Assembly: GCF_026342035.1 (NCBI RefSeq)
Contig: NZ_JAPENM010000002.1
Location: 248,001 to 312,000, forward strand
Reading direction: 5' to 3'
DNA: 64,000 bases
Source: Aldersonia sp. NBC_00410
GTDB lineage: Bacteria > Actinomycetota > Actinomycetes > Mycobacteriales > Mycobacteriaceae
In this document: piece after piece, positions 33,979 to 42,756 of the stretch
Layout of the letters: every line of letters starts with the position of its first letter
Numbering within the stretch: position 1 is the stretch's first letter
The notes under the pieces: generated by a model
Database searches by the model: none
Told to the model about the DNA's origin: nothing
The model's input: only the letters and a program-made list of their open reading frames with translations
Position numbers and translations under genes: made by a program

Positions 33979-34285
33979 GAGCGCAACCTCCACGGCGGGC
34001 CACCGTGCGCTCGCGGGCCCTCCACACATCACTGCAGGCACCCGGGGATTGCTGACCCGAGAGCCTGGCGCCGGACCCTCGGCAGCCGCCCAGGGAGCGG
34101 ACCGACGGACGTGGCACTCGATGCCATTCCGTTCGGAATCTCGACCCAGTGGCACCCAGTGCCAGGCCTCTTATTCCGACCCTCGATAGTTTGGCCGGAT
34201 TTTAGCCGGATGGAGACGCGGAATGCCGTTATCTAAAACGGAGAATGGCATTTCGAAACATGCCTTGACCTGCGGTTTCAGTGTG
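33979..34285. other. Region between integrase and tRNA-Val, probable att arm DNA
   Basis: A 307-base region with no convincing gene. Near the tRNA it has a nested dyad, AATGCC (34222-34227) with GGCATT (34247-34252) and CCGTT (34226-34230) with AACGG (34237-34241), and a direct repeat of GCCGGAT (34194-34200, 34205-34211). Such short repeats next to the core site are typical of integrase or Xis arm sites (inference). Confidence 0.5.
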
Positions 34286-34330
34286 TGGTCCCGGCTGGGA
34301 TCGAACCAGCGACCTTCCGCGTGTGAAGCG
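34286..34330. other. Inferred attachment site (element-chromosome junction)
   Basis: The T-arm and acceptor 3' half of tRNA-Val(CAC) is the classical target of this type of integrase and is the point where element genes stop. A second copy, expected at the left end, was not found in the window, so the exact core cannot be set. Confidence 0.55.
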
Positions 34331-34357
34331 GACGCTCTCCCACTGAGCCACGGGACC
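34286..34357 (-). tRNA. tRNA-Val(CAC)
   Basis: A 72-nucleotide cloverleaf on the minus strand with acceptor GGTCCCG/CGGGACC, anticodon loop TTCACAC (anticodon CAC) and T-arm GGTTCGATCCC; no complete CCA is encoded. The 3' end faces the integrase, and the last 30-45 bases are the expected attachment core that the element has restored on insertion. Confidence 0.95.
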
Positions 34358-34586
34358 GTCTGCGCGCCCCTGCGGGGCTTGCCGAACGAGGTGGAACATT
34401 AACACGACCGCACGGGCGAGTCACAATCCGCCCCTCGGGCCACAGACCTGAGCTGCCACCGGCGGCCGTCGAGCAGATACCCAGAGGCGCTCACAGGACG
34501 TCTACCAGCAGATTTGTGAGTTCACTCCGCTGTCGGCTAATGTTCCTTTTCGCACCGCGGGGCCGGAAACAGCGCCGCGGACGAAT

Positions 34587-34659
34587 GCGGATGTAGCGCA
34601 GCTGGTAGCGCATCACCTTGCCAAGGTGAGGGTCGCGGGTTCGAATCCCGTCATCCGCT
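34587..34659 (+). tRNA. tRNA-Gly(GCC)
   Basis: A 73-nucleotide cloverleaf with acceptor GCGGATG/CATCCGC, anticodon loop TTGCCAA (GCC) and T-arm GGGTTCGAATCCC. First of three consecutive plus-strand tRNA genes; CCA is not encoded. Confidence 0.95.
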
Positions 34660-34685
34660 CGAGGTATGGGTCTCGACATTAGCCC

Positions 34686-34756
34686 GGTGGAGTGGCCGAG
34701 TGGTGAGGCAACGGCCTGCAAAGCCGTGCACACGGGTTCGATTCCCGTCTCCACCT
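34686..34756 (+). tRNA. tRNA-Cys(GCA)
   Basis: A 71-nucleotide cloverleaf with acceptor GGTGGAG/CTCCACC, anticodon loop CTGCAAA (GCA) and T-arm GGGTTCGATTCCC. Only one base separates it from the next tRNA, so the cluster is co-transcribed. Confidence 0.95.
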
Positions 34757-34757
34757 C

Positions 34758-34829
34758 GCGCGATTAGCTCAGCGGGAGAGCGCTTCCCTGACACGGAAGA
34801 GGTCACTGGTTCAATCCCAGTATCGCGCA
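34758..34829 (+). tRNA. tRNA-Val(GAC)
   Basis: A 72-nucleotide cloverleaf with acceptor GCGCGAT/ATCGCGC, anticodon loop CTGACAC (GAC) and T-arm TGGTTCAATCCCA; CCA is encoded at 34830-34832. It is a second valine isoacceptor, so loss of the CAC gene function would not be buffered by an identical tRNA. Confidence 0.95.
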
Positions 34830-34847
34830 CCACCGTTTTACCTGATC

Positions 34848-34880
34848 AGCCCCGGTATTCACCGGGGCTTTTCTGTTTCT
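34848..34880 (+). terminator. Intrinsic terminator of tRNA cluster
   Basis: AGCCCCGGT (34848-34856) and ACCGGGGCT (34861-34869) form a perfect 9-base stem with a 4-base loop, followed by TTTTCTGTTTCT. This is a textbook rho-independent terminator, directly after tRNA-Val(GAC). Confidence 0.9.
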
Positions 34881-35419
34881 ATGCCGCATGCGTGCCATGT
34901 GTTCGACCCGTCACCCCGTCCATACGACCGCCGTGCAACGTCGTCTCACACAGCTCCCGGAATAGGTCCGCAACGCGGCACGCTCCGCTCGGATTCGGGC
35001 TGGACACGGCCTAGGTCGGTCGCGTCAACGGCTGCTGTTCGCCACCGCTGCACCGGCATCATCGCCGTCGCGCAGGACGCTACCGCGACGTGAGTGCTCA
35101 GTCAGCGCCCAATTGCACCTGAACGGCGCCCTCGTCCTGCAGGTCCGGCGCATTGGATTCGGCGAACCCCCGCGGTGGCGGTCTCATTGTCGATCGGGCT
35201 GGTGCTGGCCGTGCTGCTCGGCGTGTTCACCCACGACCTGGGCTTCCGCCCGGCGAATGCGCGAACATTCGACGAGTTTCGCACCCTGGACGTTGTCGCT
35301 CGGCGATACACTCGGCCCAATCTCTGCACCCATTATGGGCCGCCGCACGGGCGACCGTAACCACCACGATTCCGCAGCTCAGCCCGCACATCGACCCATT
35401 CAACGACGAGAGGTTCGCG
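34881..35419. other. Low-information interval between tRNA cluster and DUF6325 gene
   Basis: A 539-base region with no gene I can support firmly. One possible frame at 35094-35360 is listed separately. No repeat or RNA was seen. Confidence 0.5.
35094..35360 (+). CDS. Possible small membrane protein (doubtful)
   Basis: An 88-codon frame from GTG with a plausible membrane helix in the middle (VAVSLSIGLVLAVLLGVFTH) but Arg/Pro-rich ends, no ribosome site and no recognised family. It may be a decayed gene or a chance frame. Confidence 0.25.
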   Translation: MLSQRPIAPERRPRPAGPAHWIRRTPAVAVSLSIGLVLAVLLGVFTHDLGFRPANARTFDEFRTLDVVARRYTRPNLCTHYGPPHGRP

Positions 35420-35869
35420 GTGAACGACATCAACCTGGACGAGATCGGGCCAATCGACTATCTCGTGGTGGAATTCCCCGCCGACCGGCCCCCGAACGGT
35501 AGCGCCTTGCCGCAGCTGCTCGACCTCGTCGACCGCGGCATCATCCGGGTGCTCGACCTGGCATTCGTCCGGCGGGAACCCGACGGTTCACTGGTCGGAA
35601 TCGACATCAGCGAGTCCGGGATGGAAGGCGACCTGGACGTGACCTTGTTCGCCGAGGCGTCCTCGGGACTACTCGACAGCACCGATGTCCACGAAGCCGG
35701 CGCTGTCCTCGAACCCGGCTGTACCGGCGCGGTCCTCATCTACGAAAACCGTTGGGCAGCGCCGTTCGCGTCCGCGCTCCGACACAACGGCGCCCAGCTC
35801 GTCGCCTCGGGCCGCGTCCCCACCCAGGGCATCCTGGCAGCGCTCGAATCCCTCGACACCGACGACTGA
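35420..35869 (+). CDS. DUF6325 family protein
   Basis: A 149-residue acidic protein from GTG 35420, with GAGAGG six bases upstream. The opening IGPIDYLVVEFPADRPPNG and PQLLDLVDRGIIRVLDLAFVRREPDGSL fit the DUF6325 family of small actinobacterial proteins, related to DUF1269-type presumed membrane-associated proteins. A hydrophobic stretch near the C-terminus (GAVLIYENRWAAPFASAL) is conserved. It is followed 13 bases later by a class II amidotransferase gene, probably in one transcript. The function is unknown. Confidence 0.7.
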   Translation: MNDINLDEIGPIDYLVVEFPADRPPNGSALPQLLDLVDRGIIRVLDLAFVRREPDGSLVGIDISESGMEGDLDVTLFAEASSGLLDSTDVHEAGAVLEPGCTGAVLIYENRWAAPFASALRHNGAQLVASGRVPTQGILAALESLDTDD

Positions 35870-35882
35870 CAAGGCCCCGATC

Positions 35883-36716
35883 GTGTGTCGCTGGCTCGGC
35901 TACTTTGGAAATGCAACGACCCCAAAGGAACTCATCTACGACCCCGTCCATTCGCTGATCGAGCAGAGTCGACGGTCCACGCCGGACATGGCAATGGCCA
36001 ACGGTGATGGGTTCGGGCTCGGCTGGTACCCCAGGCCGGGCGAGCCGGCGCTGTTCCGCAACGCCGCGCCGGCCTGGGGTGACGAGAATCTGCGTGAACT
36101 CACCGGCGCAATCGAATCGCCCATCTTCCTGGCGCACGTTCGCGCCGCGACCAACACGCCCGTCCAGCAGACAAATTGTCACCCCTTCCGCTACGGGCCC
36201 TGGATCTTCGTGCACAACGGGTTCCTGGCCGGGTTCGAGCTACTACGTCGCGACCTACTCCTCGCCGTCCGACCGGATCTCTTCGACAACATCAAGGGCT
36301 CCACCGACTCCGAACTCATGTTTCACCTCGCCCTGACCTTCGGGTTGGCCGACGATCCGCTCGGTGGGCTCGAACGCATGGCCGGATACATCGAGGCACT
36401 CGCTCAATCCAAGGACATCGCCGAACCGGTGCAGATGACCATCGGACTAACCGACGGCGAGCGCCTCTATGCCGCCCGGTACGCCAGCGGCCCCGTCGTC
36501 AACACGCTGTACGCGAGCGTCGATATCGACTCCGTCCGTCAGCTGTACCCCGAAGACCACCGCCTCAGCCACTTTTCGGAGGAAGCTCGCGTCGTCGTTT
36601 CCGAACCGCTGAGCGACCTGCCGGGGATATGGCACGAAGTTCCGCCATCGAGCGCGTTGATTGTCCAGGACGGACCGGACGAACAACGGCCATTTCGACC
36701 GCAGCCGCCCTCCTGA
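35883..36716 (+). CDS. Class II glutamine amidotransferase-like protein
   Basis: A 277-residue protein. Translation from GTG 35883 puts Cys at position 2 (M-CRWLGYFG), the Ntn nucleophile after Met removal. GDGFGLGWYP, FLAHVRAATN, NCHPFRYGPWIFVHNGFLAGF and KGSTDSELMFHLAL follow the GATase II fold seen in YafJ/EgtC-like proteins. No synthetase domain is attached, so it either delivers ammonia to a partner or hydrolyses gamma-glutamyl amides. The longer upstream frame would bury the Cys and was rejected. Confidence 0.85.
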   Translation: MCRWLGYFGNATTPKELIYDPVHSLIEQSRRSTPDMAMANGDGFGLGWYPRPGEPALFRNAAPAWGDENLRELTGAIESPIFLAHVRAATNTPVQQTNCHPFRYGPWIFVHNGFLAGFELLRRDLLLAVRPDLFDNIKGSTDSELMFHLALTFGLADDPLGGLERMAGYIEALAQSKDIAEPVQMTIGLTDGERLYAARYASGPVVNTLYASVDIDSVRQLYPEDHRLSHFSEEARVVVSEPLSDLPGIWHEVPPSSALIVQDGPDEQRPFRPQPPS

Positions 36717-36803
36717 ACCATCTCCGTCAACGACCAAACGACGGGGCGCAGACACGGCCATATGTCGAGGTGTAGACAGGTTTCTCCTGCCAGGATTGAG
36801 CCT

Positions 36804-38108
36804 ATGAGCGAGACCAACTCGGCCGACGCCTCGGGGTCTGGCAAGCAGTCCATGACGGTGCGCGGCGCCGCGTTCCTCGGTGTCGGGTCGATGGTCGGCG
36901 CCGGCATCTTCGCCCTGCTCGGCGAGGCCGGGACGGTCGCCGGTTCGGCGGTATGGGTGTCGTTCGTCATCGCTGGTGTCGTGGCAACCCTGCAGGGGTA
37001 TGCCATCGCAAAGCTCGGCGCCCGCTACCCGTCGTCGGGCGGCATCGTCACCTTCCTCCTGCTCGGCTACGGCCCCGGGCGCATCACCGCGGTGACATCG
37101 TGGCTGCTCTACTTCGCGGCGCTCATCGTCACGGCGATGGTGTCGGTTTCGTTCGGCAGCTACGGTTCTGCGCTGTTCTTCGACGAATCGACGGCGTGGG
37201 CCAAGGTGCTGACGAGCGTGGTGATCTTGGGCGTTGCCGTCGTCAATATCGCCGGCGCGAAGTTCATCGACCGGGTGCAGACGGCGATTGTGGTCGTACT
37301 ACTCGCTGTCTTCGCGGTTTTCATCGTGGTCACGCTTGCCGAGTTGAACCCAGACCTGCTCGCCCCGTCCACCTACCCGCCGACGGTGGACATCGTCTCC
37401 AGCGTCGCGTTGACCTTCTTCGCCTACATCGGATTCACCGTCATCAGCTTCACCGGCGGTGACATTCCCAACCCGAGTCGCAACCTCCCCAGAGCCATGT
37501 ACCTGGCCCTGGGCATCACGACGGCGTTGTACGTGTTGATCGCGCTGGGCGTTTTCGGAACCCTCACGGTGCAGGAGGTGATCGACAACGGCGAAACGGC
37601 GCTCGCACTCGCCGCCAAGCCCGCACTCGGGGATGCGGGTTTCGCGATGATGGCCGTCGCGGCCCTGCTGGCAACCTCGTCGTCGGTCAACGCCAATATC
37701 TATGCAGCTGCCGGGTCGACGGCGAAACTGGCCGAGTCGGGCACGTTCCCACCGATTTTCGGTCGACTCGCGAGGTTCGGCGGAACCTGGGGCCTGGCGA
37801 TCTCGGTGCTGCTGATCCTGCTCATTGCGAACACTGTGGACCTCACCGCAATCGCGTCACTCGGCAGCGCCGTCGCGCTGGCAATCTTTCTGGTGACCTC
37901 GATTGCCGCCTACCGGCTGAAGTCCGAGACCGAATCCTCCACCGCCCTGCTCGTCGCGGGAATTGCGCTCACGGTCGTTGTGCTCGTCGTATTCGGCGTG
38001 CAGACGTTGCGGACCGCGCCCGAGACGTTCACCGCCATGATCGGGATACTCCTGCTCGCAGTGATTCTCGACCTGGTCTGGACTCGCCTGCAACGCAGAA
38101 GAACCTGA
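36804..38108 (+). CDS. APC family amino acid permease
   Basis: A 434-residue membrane protein with about 12 hydrophobic segments. The first helix carries VGSMVGAGIFALLGEAG, the substrate-binding unwound motif of the APC superfamily. SVALTFFAYIGFTVISFTGGDIPNPSRNLPRAM is the conserved helix 6 / loop region. It is expected to import or exchange an amino acid or amine. The start at ATG 36804 gives a polar Ser/Asp-rich N-terminus. There is no linked enzyme to reveal the substrate. Confidence 0.85.
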   Translation: MSETNSADASGSGKQSMTVRGAAFLGVGSMVGAGIFALLGEAGTVAGSAVWVSFVIAGVVATLQGYAIAKLGARYPSSGGIVTFLLLGYGPGRITAVTSWLLYFAALIVTAMVSVSFGSYGSALFFDESTAWAKVLTSVVILGVAVVNIAGAKFIDRVQTAIVVVLLAVFAVFIVVTLAELNPDLLAPSTYPPTVDIVSSVALTFFAYIGFTVISFTGGDIPNPSRNLPRAMYLALGITTALYVLIALGVFGTLTVQEVIDNGETALALAAKPALGDAGFAMMAVAALLATSSSVNANIYAAAGSTAKLAESGTFPPIFGRLARFGGTWGLAISVLLILLIANTVDLTAIASLGSAVALAIFLVTSIAAYRLKSETESSTALLVAGIALTVVVLVVFGVQTLRTAPETFTAMIGILLLAVILDLVWTRLQRRRT

Positions 38109-38184
38109 GCGCGGCCCCGATTGTTCGTAGGATGACTGCGCGAGTGTGATCGAACCGAACATCCCGACGCGGAGGAGTTCGCGC

Positions 38185-40956
38185 ATGGTTTCCGGCAACA
38201 CCCCGACAGCCTCTGTAGCCGACCGGTCCCCCGACCAACCAGAGCCCTGGTTCACCCGCTCCACCACCGACATCGAAACCGCGTTCGGCGTCGACGCCGC
38301 CACCGGGCTGACAGCGACCGCAGCCGCGGACCGGCTGCGCGAGCATGGGCCGAACCTGCTCGTCGAAGCGGCGAAGGATCCGCGCTGGAAGAAGGTCGCG
38401 CGCCTGCTCACCGACCAGATGACGATCGTGCTGCTGGTCGCCGCTGCGGTCAGCGCCCTCGTATCCCACGAGTGGGAGACGCCGGTCGTAATCCTCGCAG
38501 TGATCACGCTGAACACTGTGTTGAACTACCTGCAGGAAGCGCGCGCCGAAAACAGCCTGCAGGCCCTGCGCGACATGGCGGTCGCCAACTCGCGGGTACG
38601 CCGCGACGGTCGACTCCAGGAAGTCGCCCGCTCCGAACTCGTCCCCGGTGACGTGGTGCTGCTCGAGGCCGGTGACTCGGTCCCTGCGGACGGCCGGGTC
38701 GTCGAGGCCGCGAACGTGCAGGTGGCCGAATCGGCGTTGACCGGTGAGTCGCAGCCAGTAGAGAAGTTCCTGGAGAAACTCGACGACGCGGACCTCCCGC
38801 TGGCCGACCGCACCAACATGCTCTACATGAACACCGCGCTCACCCGGGGGCGGGCGGCGATGGTGGTGACCGGCACCGGTATGGACACCGAGATCGGTGC
38901 CATCGCAACGATGCTCGGGCAGGCCGGCGGCGACAAGACCCCGCTGCAACGCCGGATCGACAAGCTGGCGCAGACGTTGACCATCATCGCCCTGGTGGTC
39001 GTGACCCTCGTGTTTGTGATGGGCCTGGCCCGAGGTGACTCCTGGACGGACCTGCTGCTGACCGCCGTGTCGCTCGCGGTGGCCACCATCCCCGAGGGTC
39101 TGCCGGCGGTTGTCGCGTTCACGCTGGCCATGGGCGCGTCGCGGCTGGCGCAACGCGGCGCGATCGTCAAACAGCTCTCTGCGGTGGAAACCCTGGGCAG
39201 CACCGCCGACATCGCGACCGACAAGACGGGAACCCTGACGCTCAACCAGATGACGGTGCGTCGATTGCACATCGTCGGGCGTGGCTTCCGGGTCAGCGGC
39301 GAGGGCTACGCGACCACCGGCCAGATCCTCACCGGCGACGGCATCCCGTTGCCCGACTTGACCGATGCGCTGACCGCGATGGCGTTGTGCAATGACGCCT
39401 CCGTGCACGACGGCACACTGGTCGGTGATCCCACCGAGGGTGCGCTGGTGGTGCTCGCCGAAAAGGGTGGAATCGACGTCGACGGCGCACGCGAAGCACT
39501 TCCCCGGGTCGCGGAGGTCCCTTTCGACTCCGACTACAAGTTCATGGCGACCTTCCATGGCCACACTTCAGACGCCGCCACGATTTACCGCTGTTGCGTA
39601 AAGGGTGCGCCGGACGTGCTGCTCGAGCGGGCCGGGTCGGTGCTCGCCGAGAACGGGGTGCGGCCGCTCGAAGCCGCCGATCACGAACGTATTCGGGCGC
39701 GAGTCGACGAGTTGGCGGCCGAGGGTCTGCGGACACTGATGATCGCCGGACGCGAGATCGGCGACACTCTGCCCGGCGACTCGGCGGCGCTGTTCGACCA
39801 GGTCGACCGCCTCACCCTCTACGCGCTGGTCGGAATCGTCGACCCACCCCGCCCAGAAGCCGCCGCGGCGATCGAGGTCGCACACGAAGCGGGAATCCAT
39901 GTACACATGCTCACCGGCGACCATCTGACCACCGCGACCGCGATTGCCCGAAACCTGGGCATCACCGGCGACGCCGCCTCCGGCGCCGCGCTCGACGCCC
40001 TCGACGACGACCAACTCGTGGCACGCGCGCGCGAATTCGGGGTGCTCGCCCGGGTCGCGCCGGAGCACAAGATCAGAATGGTCAAGGCGTTGCAGGCCGA
40101 CGGCGGCGTGGTGGCCATGACCGGCGACGGTGTCAACGATGCGCCCGCGCTGAAGCAGGCCGACATCGGAATCGCCATGGGCATCACCGGAACCGACGTG
40201 TCCAAGGGCGCGGCCAACATTATTCTCACCGACGACAACTTCAGCACCATCGTCGCCGCCGTCCGCGAAGGACGCGGGATCTACGCCAACATCATCAAGT
40301 TCGTGAAGTTCCAACTCACCACCGCGTGGGGCTTCGTGCTCATTTTCCTCAGCGCGGGGGTGCTCGACCTCGCCGGCGGGGCGCCGTTCACCGCCCTGCA
40401 GATCCTGTGGGTGAACATCATCATGGACGGCCCACCGGCCCTGGCCCTGGGCGTCGATCCGACCGAACCGTCCGTGATGACCGACAAGCCACGCCCGGCA
40501 AACGAACAGTTGCTCACCCGCGCAAGGATTCGCCGGATTCTCACCTTCGGCGTCGTGATGGCCATCGGCACCATCTGCGTTCTCGCGTTCGCCGACGATA
40601 TGTTTCCCGACAGCGCCGACGACCCACTCTTCGTGACCACTCTCGCGTTCACGACGTTCGTGTTCTTCCAGGTCTTCAACCTGCTCAACGTCCGGTCCGA
40701 CACCCGCTCGGTGTTCTCACCGCAATCGTTCACCAACCCGGCCATCTGGGTGTCGCTCGTCGCGGTGATCGTCCTGCAGGTAGCGGTCGTGCACGTCGGC
40801 TTCCTGCAGGACCTGTTCGACACCACCGGGCTCACCTCCGACCAATGGCTGGTCGCCATCGCGATCGGATCAACCGTGTTGTGGATCGAGGAGGTGGTCA
40901 AGGTGGTCCTGCGCGCCCGCGATCGACGCCGCAGGGCCACGGCGGCGCCACGATGA
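38185..40956 (+). CDS. P2A-type cation-transporting ATPase (Ca2+-ATPase/CtpF-like)
   Basis: A 923-residue P-type ATPase. The actuator TGES (SALTGESQPVEKF), the membrane motif PEGLPA typical of P2A pumps, the phosphorylation site DKTGTLTLNQMT, the nucleotide-binding KGAPD, and the hinge TGDGVNDAPALKQADIGIAMG are all present. About ten membrane helices include a C-terminal set (NIIMDGPPALALGVDPTEP). P2A pumps export Ca2+ or Mn2+; mycobacterial CtpF is of this class. GGAGGAG seven bases before ATG 38185 fixes the start. A SnoaL-like gene overlaps its stop. Confidence 0.9.
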   Translation: MVSGNTPTASVADRSPDQPEPWFTRSTTDIETAFGVDAATGLTATAAADRLREHGPNLLVEAAKDPRWKKVARLLTDQMTIVLLVAAAVSALVSHEWETPVVILAVITLNTVLNYLQEARAENSLQALRDMAVANSRVRRDGRLQEVARSELVPGDVVLLEAGDSVPADGRVVEAANVQVAESALTGESQPVEKFLEKLDDADLPLADRTNMLYMNTALTRGRAAMVVTGTGMDTEIGAIATMLGQAGGDKTPLQRRIDKLAQTLTIIALVVVTLVFVMGLARGDSWTDLLLTAVSLAVATIPEGLPAVVAFTLAMGASRLAQRGAIVKQLSAVETLGSTADIATDKTGTLTLNQMTVRRLHIVGRGFRVSGEGYATTGQILTGDGIPLPDLTDALTAMALCNDASVHDGTLVGDPTEGALVVLAEKGGIDVDGAREALPRVAEVPFDSDYKFMATFHGHTSDAATIYRCCVKGAPDVLLERAGSVLAENGVRPLEAADHERIRARVDELAAEGLRTLMIAGREIGDTLPGDSAALFDQVDRLTLYALVGIVDPPRPEAAAAIEVAHEAGIHVHMLTGDHLTTATAIARNLGITGDAASGAALDALDDDQLVARAREFGVLARVAPEHKIRMVKALQADGGVVAMTGDGVNDAPALKQADIGIAMGITGTDVSKGAANIILTDDNFSTIVAAVREGRGIYANIIKFVKFQLTTAWGFVLIFLSAGVLDLAGGAPFTALQILWVNIIMDGPPALALGVDPTEPSVMTDKPRPANEQLLTRARIRRILTFGVVMAIGTICVLAFADDMFPDSADDPLFVTTLAFTTFVFFQVFNLLNVRSDTRSVFSPQSFTNPAIWVSLVAVIVLQVAVVHVGFLQDLFDTTGLTSDQWLVAIAIGSTVLWIEEVVKVVLRARDRRRRATAAPR

Positions 40957-41387
40957 CCGGCCGCGACGAGTACACCATCTGCGCCTTGCTCTACCGGTAC
41001 GCAGAGTTGCTCGACTCGGGTGACTTCGGTTCGGTGGCAGCGCTTTTCGCCGATGCCGACATCACGATCGGAGAGACCGTGATCGGCCGCGGCGCCGCCT
41101 ATGTCGAACAGATGTTTCGCGAGATGGTGATACTGCATGCCGACGGCACGCCCAGGACCCGGCACCTGATCACCAACCCGATGATCGAATTCGACGGTCC
41201 CGACCGAGCGCGAGTGCGATCCTGCTACACGGTGCTGCAACCCCGCGACGGCCGGATCGACATCATCGCCTCGGGCCGCCACCACGACACCGTCGTCCGC
41301 GCCCAGGACGGATGGGCGTTCGCCGCACGCGACTATTCGCTGCTCGATTTCACCGGCGATACCTCGGATCACTTGCGGCCGGGCTAG
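40953..41387 (+). CDS. SnoaL/NTF2-like protein
   Basis: A 144-residue protein: DEYTICALLYRYAELLDSGDFGSVAALFADADITIG ... RTRHLITNPMIEFDGPDRARVRSCYTVLQ ... GWAFAARDYSLLDFTGDTSDHL. This is the alpha+beta barrel pattern of SnoaL-like polyketide cyclase / ring-hydroxylating dioxygenase beta-type proteins. The ATG overlaps the ATPase stop (ATGA), so it is coupled to it despite having no obvious functional link. The catalytic role is unknown. Confidence 0.75.
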   Translation: MTGRDEYTICALLYRYAELLDSGDFGSVAALFADADITIGETVIGRGAAYVEQMFREMVILHADGTPRTRHLITNPMIEFDGPDRARVRSCYTVLQPRDGRIDIIASGRHHDTVVRAQDGWAFAARDYSLLDFTGDTSDHLRPG

Positions 41388-41402
41388 ATCCAGTGGCCAC
41401 CG

Positions 41403-42413
41403 TCAGGGAGTGAGCACAATCTTGCCGCGGGCGGTGCCGGACTGCAGGTGCCGCAGTGCCGCGGCGACCTCGTCGAGCGGGTAGCTTTCGTCCACGACCG
41501 GTCGGAGCTGTCCCGCAGCCGCGAGGTCGGCAAGCGCAGCCATCGATGTACCCTTGTCCGGCATCGAAACACTCGGGCCGGGAAGGTGTTTGGTGAATGG
41601 CGAGCGTGCAACCAAGCCCAGCACACGTGGCATGCTGCCGAGCCATCGGCCCGCCGACGCGCCGAACTGGTCGTGCCCGATCAGGATGTAGACCCCCGTC
41701 GACGTGAGTGCACGACGGCAGGCCGAGAACCCGTGGTTCCCCGGCACATCGAAGATGACGTCGAACCGCTCCCCGGTGCGGGTGAAATCGGTGTGCTCGT
41801 AGTCGACAACCCGATCGGCGCCCAGAGCGCGCACAAAGTCGAGTTTGGCCCCTGCGTCCACGCCGGTGACCGTCGCGCCCCTGGCCCGGGCGATCTGCAC
41901 CGCGCACGCGCCGACCCCGCCCGCCGCGCCGTTCACCAACACGCTCCGCCCCGCGAGTGCATCTGCGTCTGGAAGGTTGTGCAGCGCAATCAGACCCGAG
42001 GTCGGGACCGCCGCAGCTTGGGCTGGGGTGAGGTTCGCCGGCCGGGGCGCAAGCACTTGCGCCGGGACAGCCACGTACTCGGCGAACGCACCGCCATTGC
42101 GCCACTGGTACCCCCGGACGGTCTCACCGAACACCGCGTCGCCGGGCGCGAAACCGGCCACGCCGTCGCCGGTCTCGACCACCAGGCCGGCCATGTCGGT
42201 GCCGGGGATCCGGCGCGTCGGGCGGCGGAGCCCCGATCCCATCAGTCGAAGCGCGTAGGGCCGACCGGTGACCACATGCCACACGTCCGGATGCACGGAC
42301 GCCGCTTGGACCTGCACGAGCACCTCGTCGGGCCCGGGCCTCGGACGCTCGACGTCGCGCACCGCGAGCACCTCGGATGGTGGTCCGTACCGATCCTGAA
42401 CGACCGCGCGCAC
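41403..42413 (-). CDS. Zinc-free MDR alcohol dehydrogenase / quinone oxidoreductase
   Basis: A 336-residue MDR-superfamily protein. The GroES-like N-terminal domain has PGPDEVLVQVQAASVHPDVWHV. The Rossmann fold carries GAAGGVGACAVQIARARGATVTGV for NAD(P)H binding. The catalytic-zinc ligands are absent, as in quinone oxidoreductases and the related NAD(P)-dependent alcohol dehydrogenases. GTG 42413 starts the conventional MRAVVQDRYGPPSEVL. It is convergent with the SnoaL-like gene (15-base gap). Confidence 0.85.
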   Translation of the reverse strand: MRAVVQDRYGPPSEVLAVRDVERPRPGPDEVLVQVQAASVHPDVWHVVTGRPYALRLMGSGLRRPTRRIPGTDMAGLVVETGDGVAGFAPGDAVFGETVRGYQWRNGGAFAEYVAVPAQVLAPRPANLTPAQAAAVPTSGLIALHNLPDADALAGRSVLVNGAAGGVGACAVQIARARGATVTGVDAGAKLDFVRALGADRVVDYEHTDFTRTGERFDVIFDVPGNHGFSACRRALTSTGVYILIGHDQFGASAGRWLGSMPRVLGLVARSPFTKHLPGPSVSMPDKGTSMAALADLAAAGQLRPVVDESYPLDEVAAALRHLQSGTARGKIVLTP

Positions 42414-42470
42414 CGATCCACCGTAGCGAGGTTTTTCGCCCGATCAGCCATCCCCGCCGATCTCGCCGAG

Positions 42471-42660
42471 CTAGGCCCGAAGCTTCTGGGTGTCTTCGGC
42501 CATCCAGCCGTCGGGTGGCACAATCGCGCCCCACGCGTTGGCGATGACCACCAGCGACGGAAACCCGCCGGGCGGACAGGCTCGGTGGACCTGCGGCGCG
42601 GGTCGTCGATCACCTCGGTAGGCCCGCGCGGCCCGTAGCCCGGTCCCGGCCGATCCAAGT
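42471..42660 (-). pseudogene. Possible frameshifted gene remnant
   Basis: On the minus strand two adjacent frames look protein-like in succession: LDRPGPGYGPRGPTEVIDDP (upstream) and FPSLVVIANAWGAIVPPDGW followed by MAEDTQKLRA and a stop (downstream). They are joined by a shift near 42575. Neither has its own start site. The family is not recognised. It may be the tail of a lost gene; otherwise the 42414-42756 interval is empty. Confidence 0.3.
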
Positions 42661-42756
42661 AGCGACGCAGCTTCGAAACGCCTTCGGGTCGCCTGCCCGA
42701 ATTCCCCGGCCATGAGGAACGATAGGACTCGACTACTCAGGAACGGGTGAACCGCC

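Larger units (their letters stand above)
1..34330. mobile_element. Integrative and conjugative element (right-hand part), inserted at tRNA-Val(CAC)
   Basis: A tyrosine recombinase gene (32896-33978) and two excisionase-like HTH genes lie next to the 3' end of a minus-strand tRNA-Val gene. The tRNA 3' end faces the integrase, as expected for tRNA-targeted integration. Inward there is a complete run of type IV secretion genes (coupling protein, VirB4-like ATPase, VirB6-like protein, wall hydrolase), a large methylase-helicase, and cargo/regulator genes. Housekeeping genes begin only beyond the tRNA. The left att copy and a relaxase were not seen and are presumably left of base 1. The right limit is set by inference to lie within the tRNA 3' half. 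Confidence 0.85.

Noticed and set aside
34587-34832. Protein-coding frames across the tRNA cluster
   Set aside because: All three cloverleafs are complete; open frames on either strand are chance.
39594-41387. 597-codon frame overlapping the P-type ATPase
   Set aside because: The ATPase frame carries all family motifs. Only the tail of this frame (from 40953) is real, as the SnoaL-like gene.
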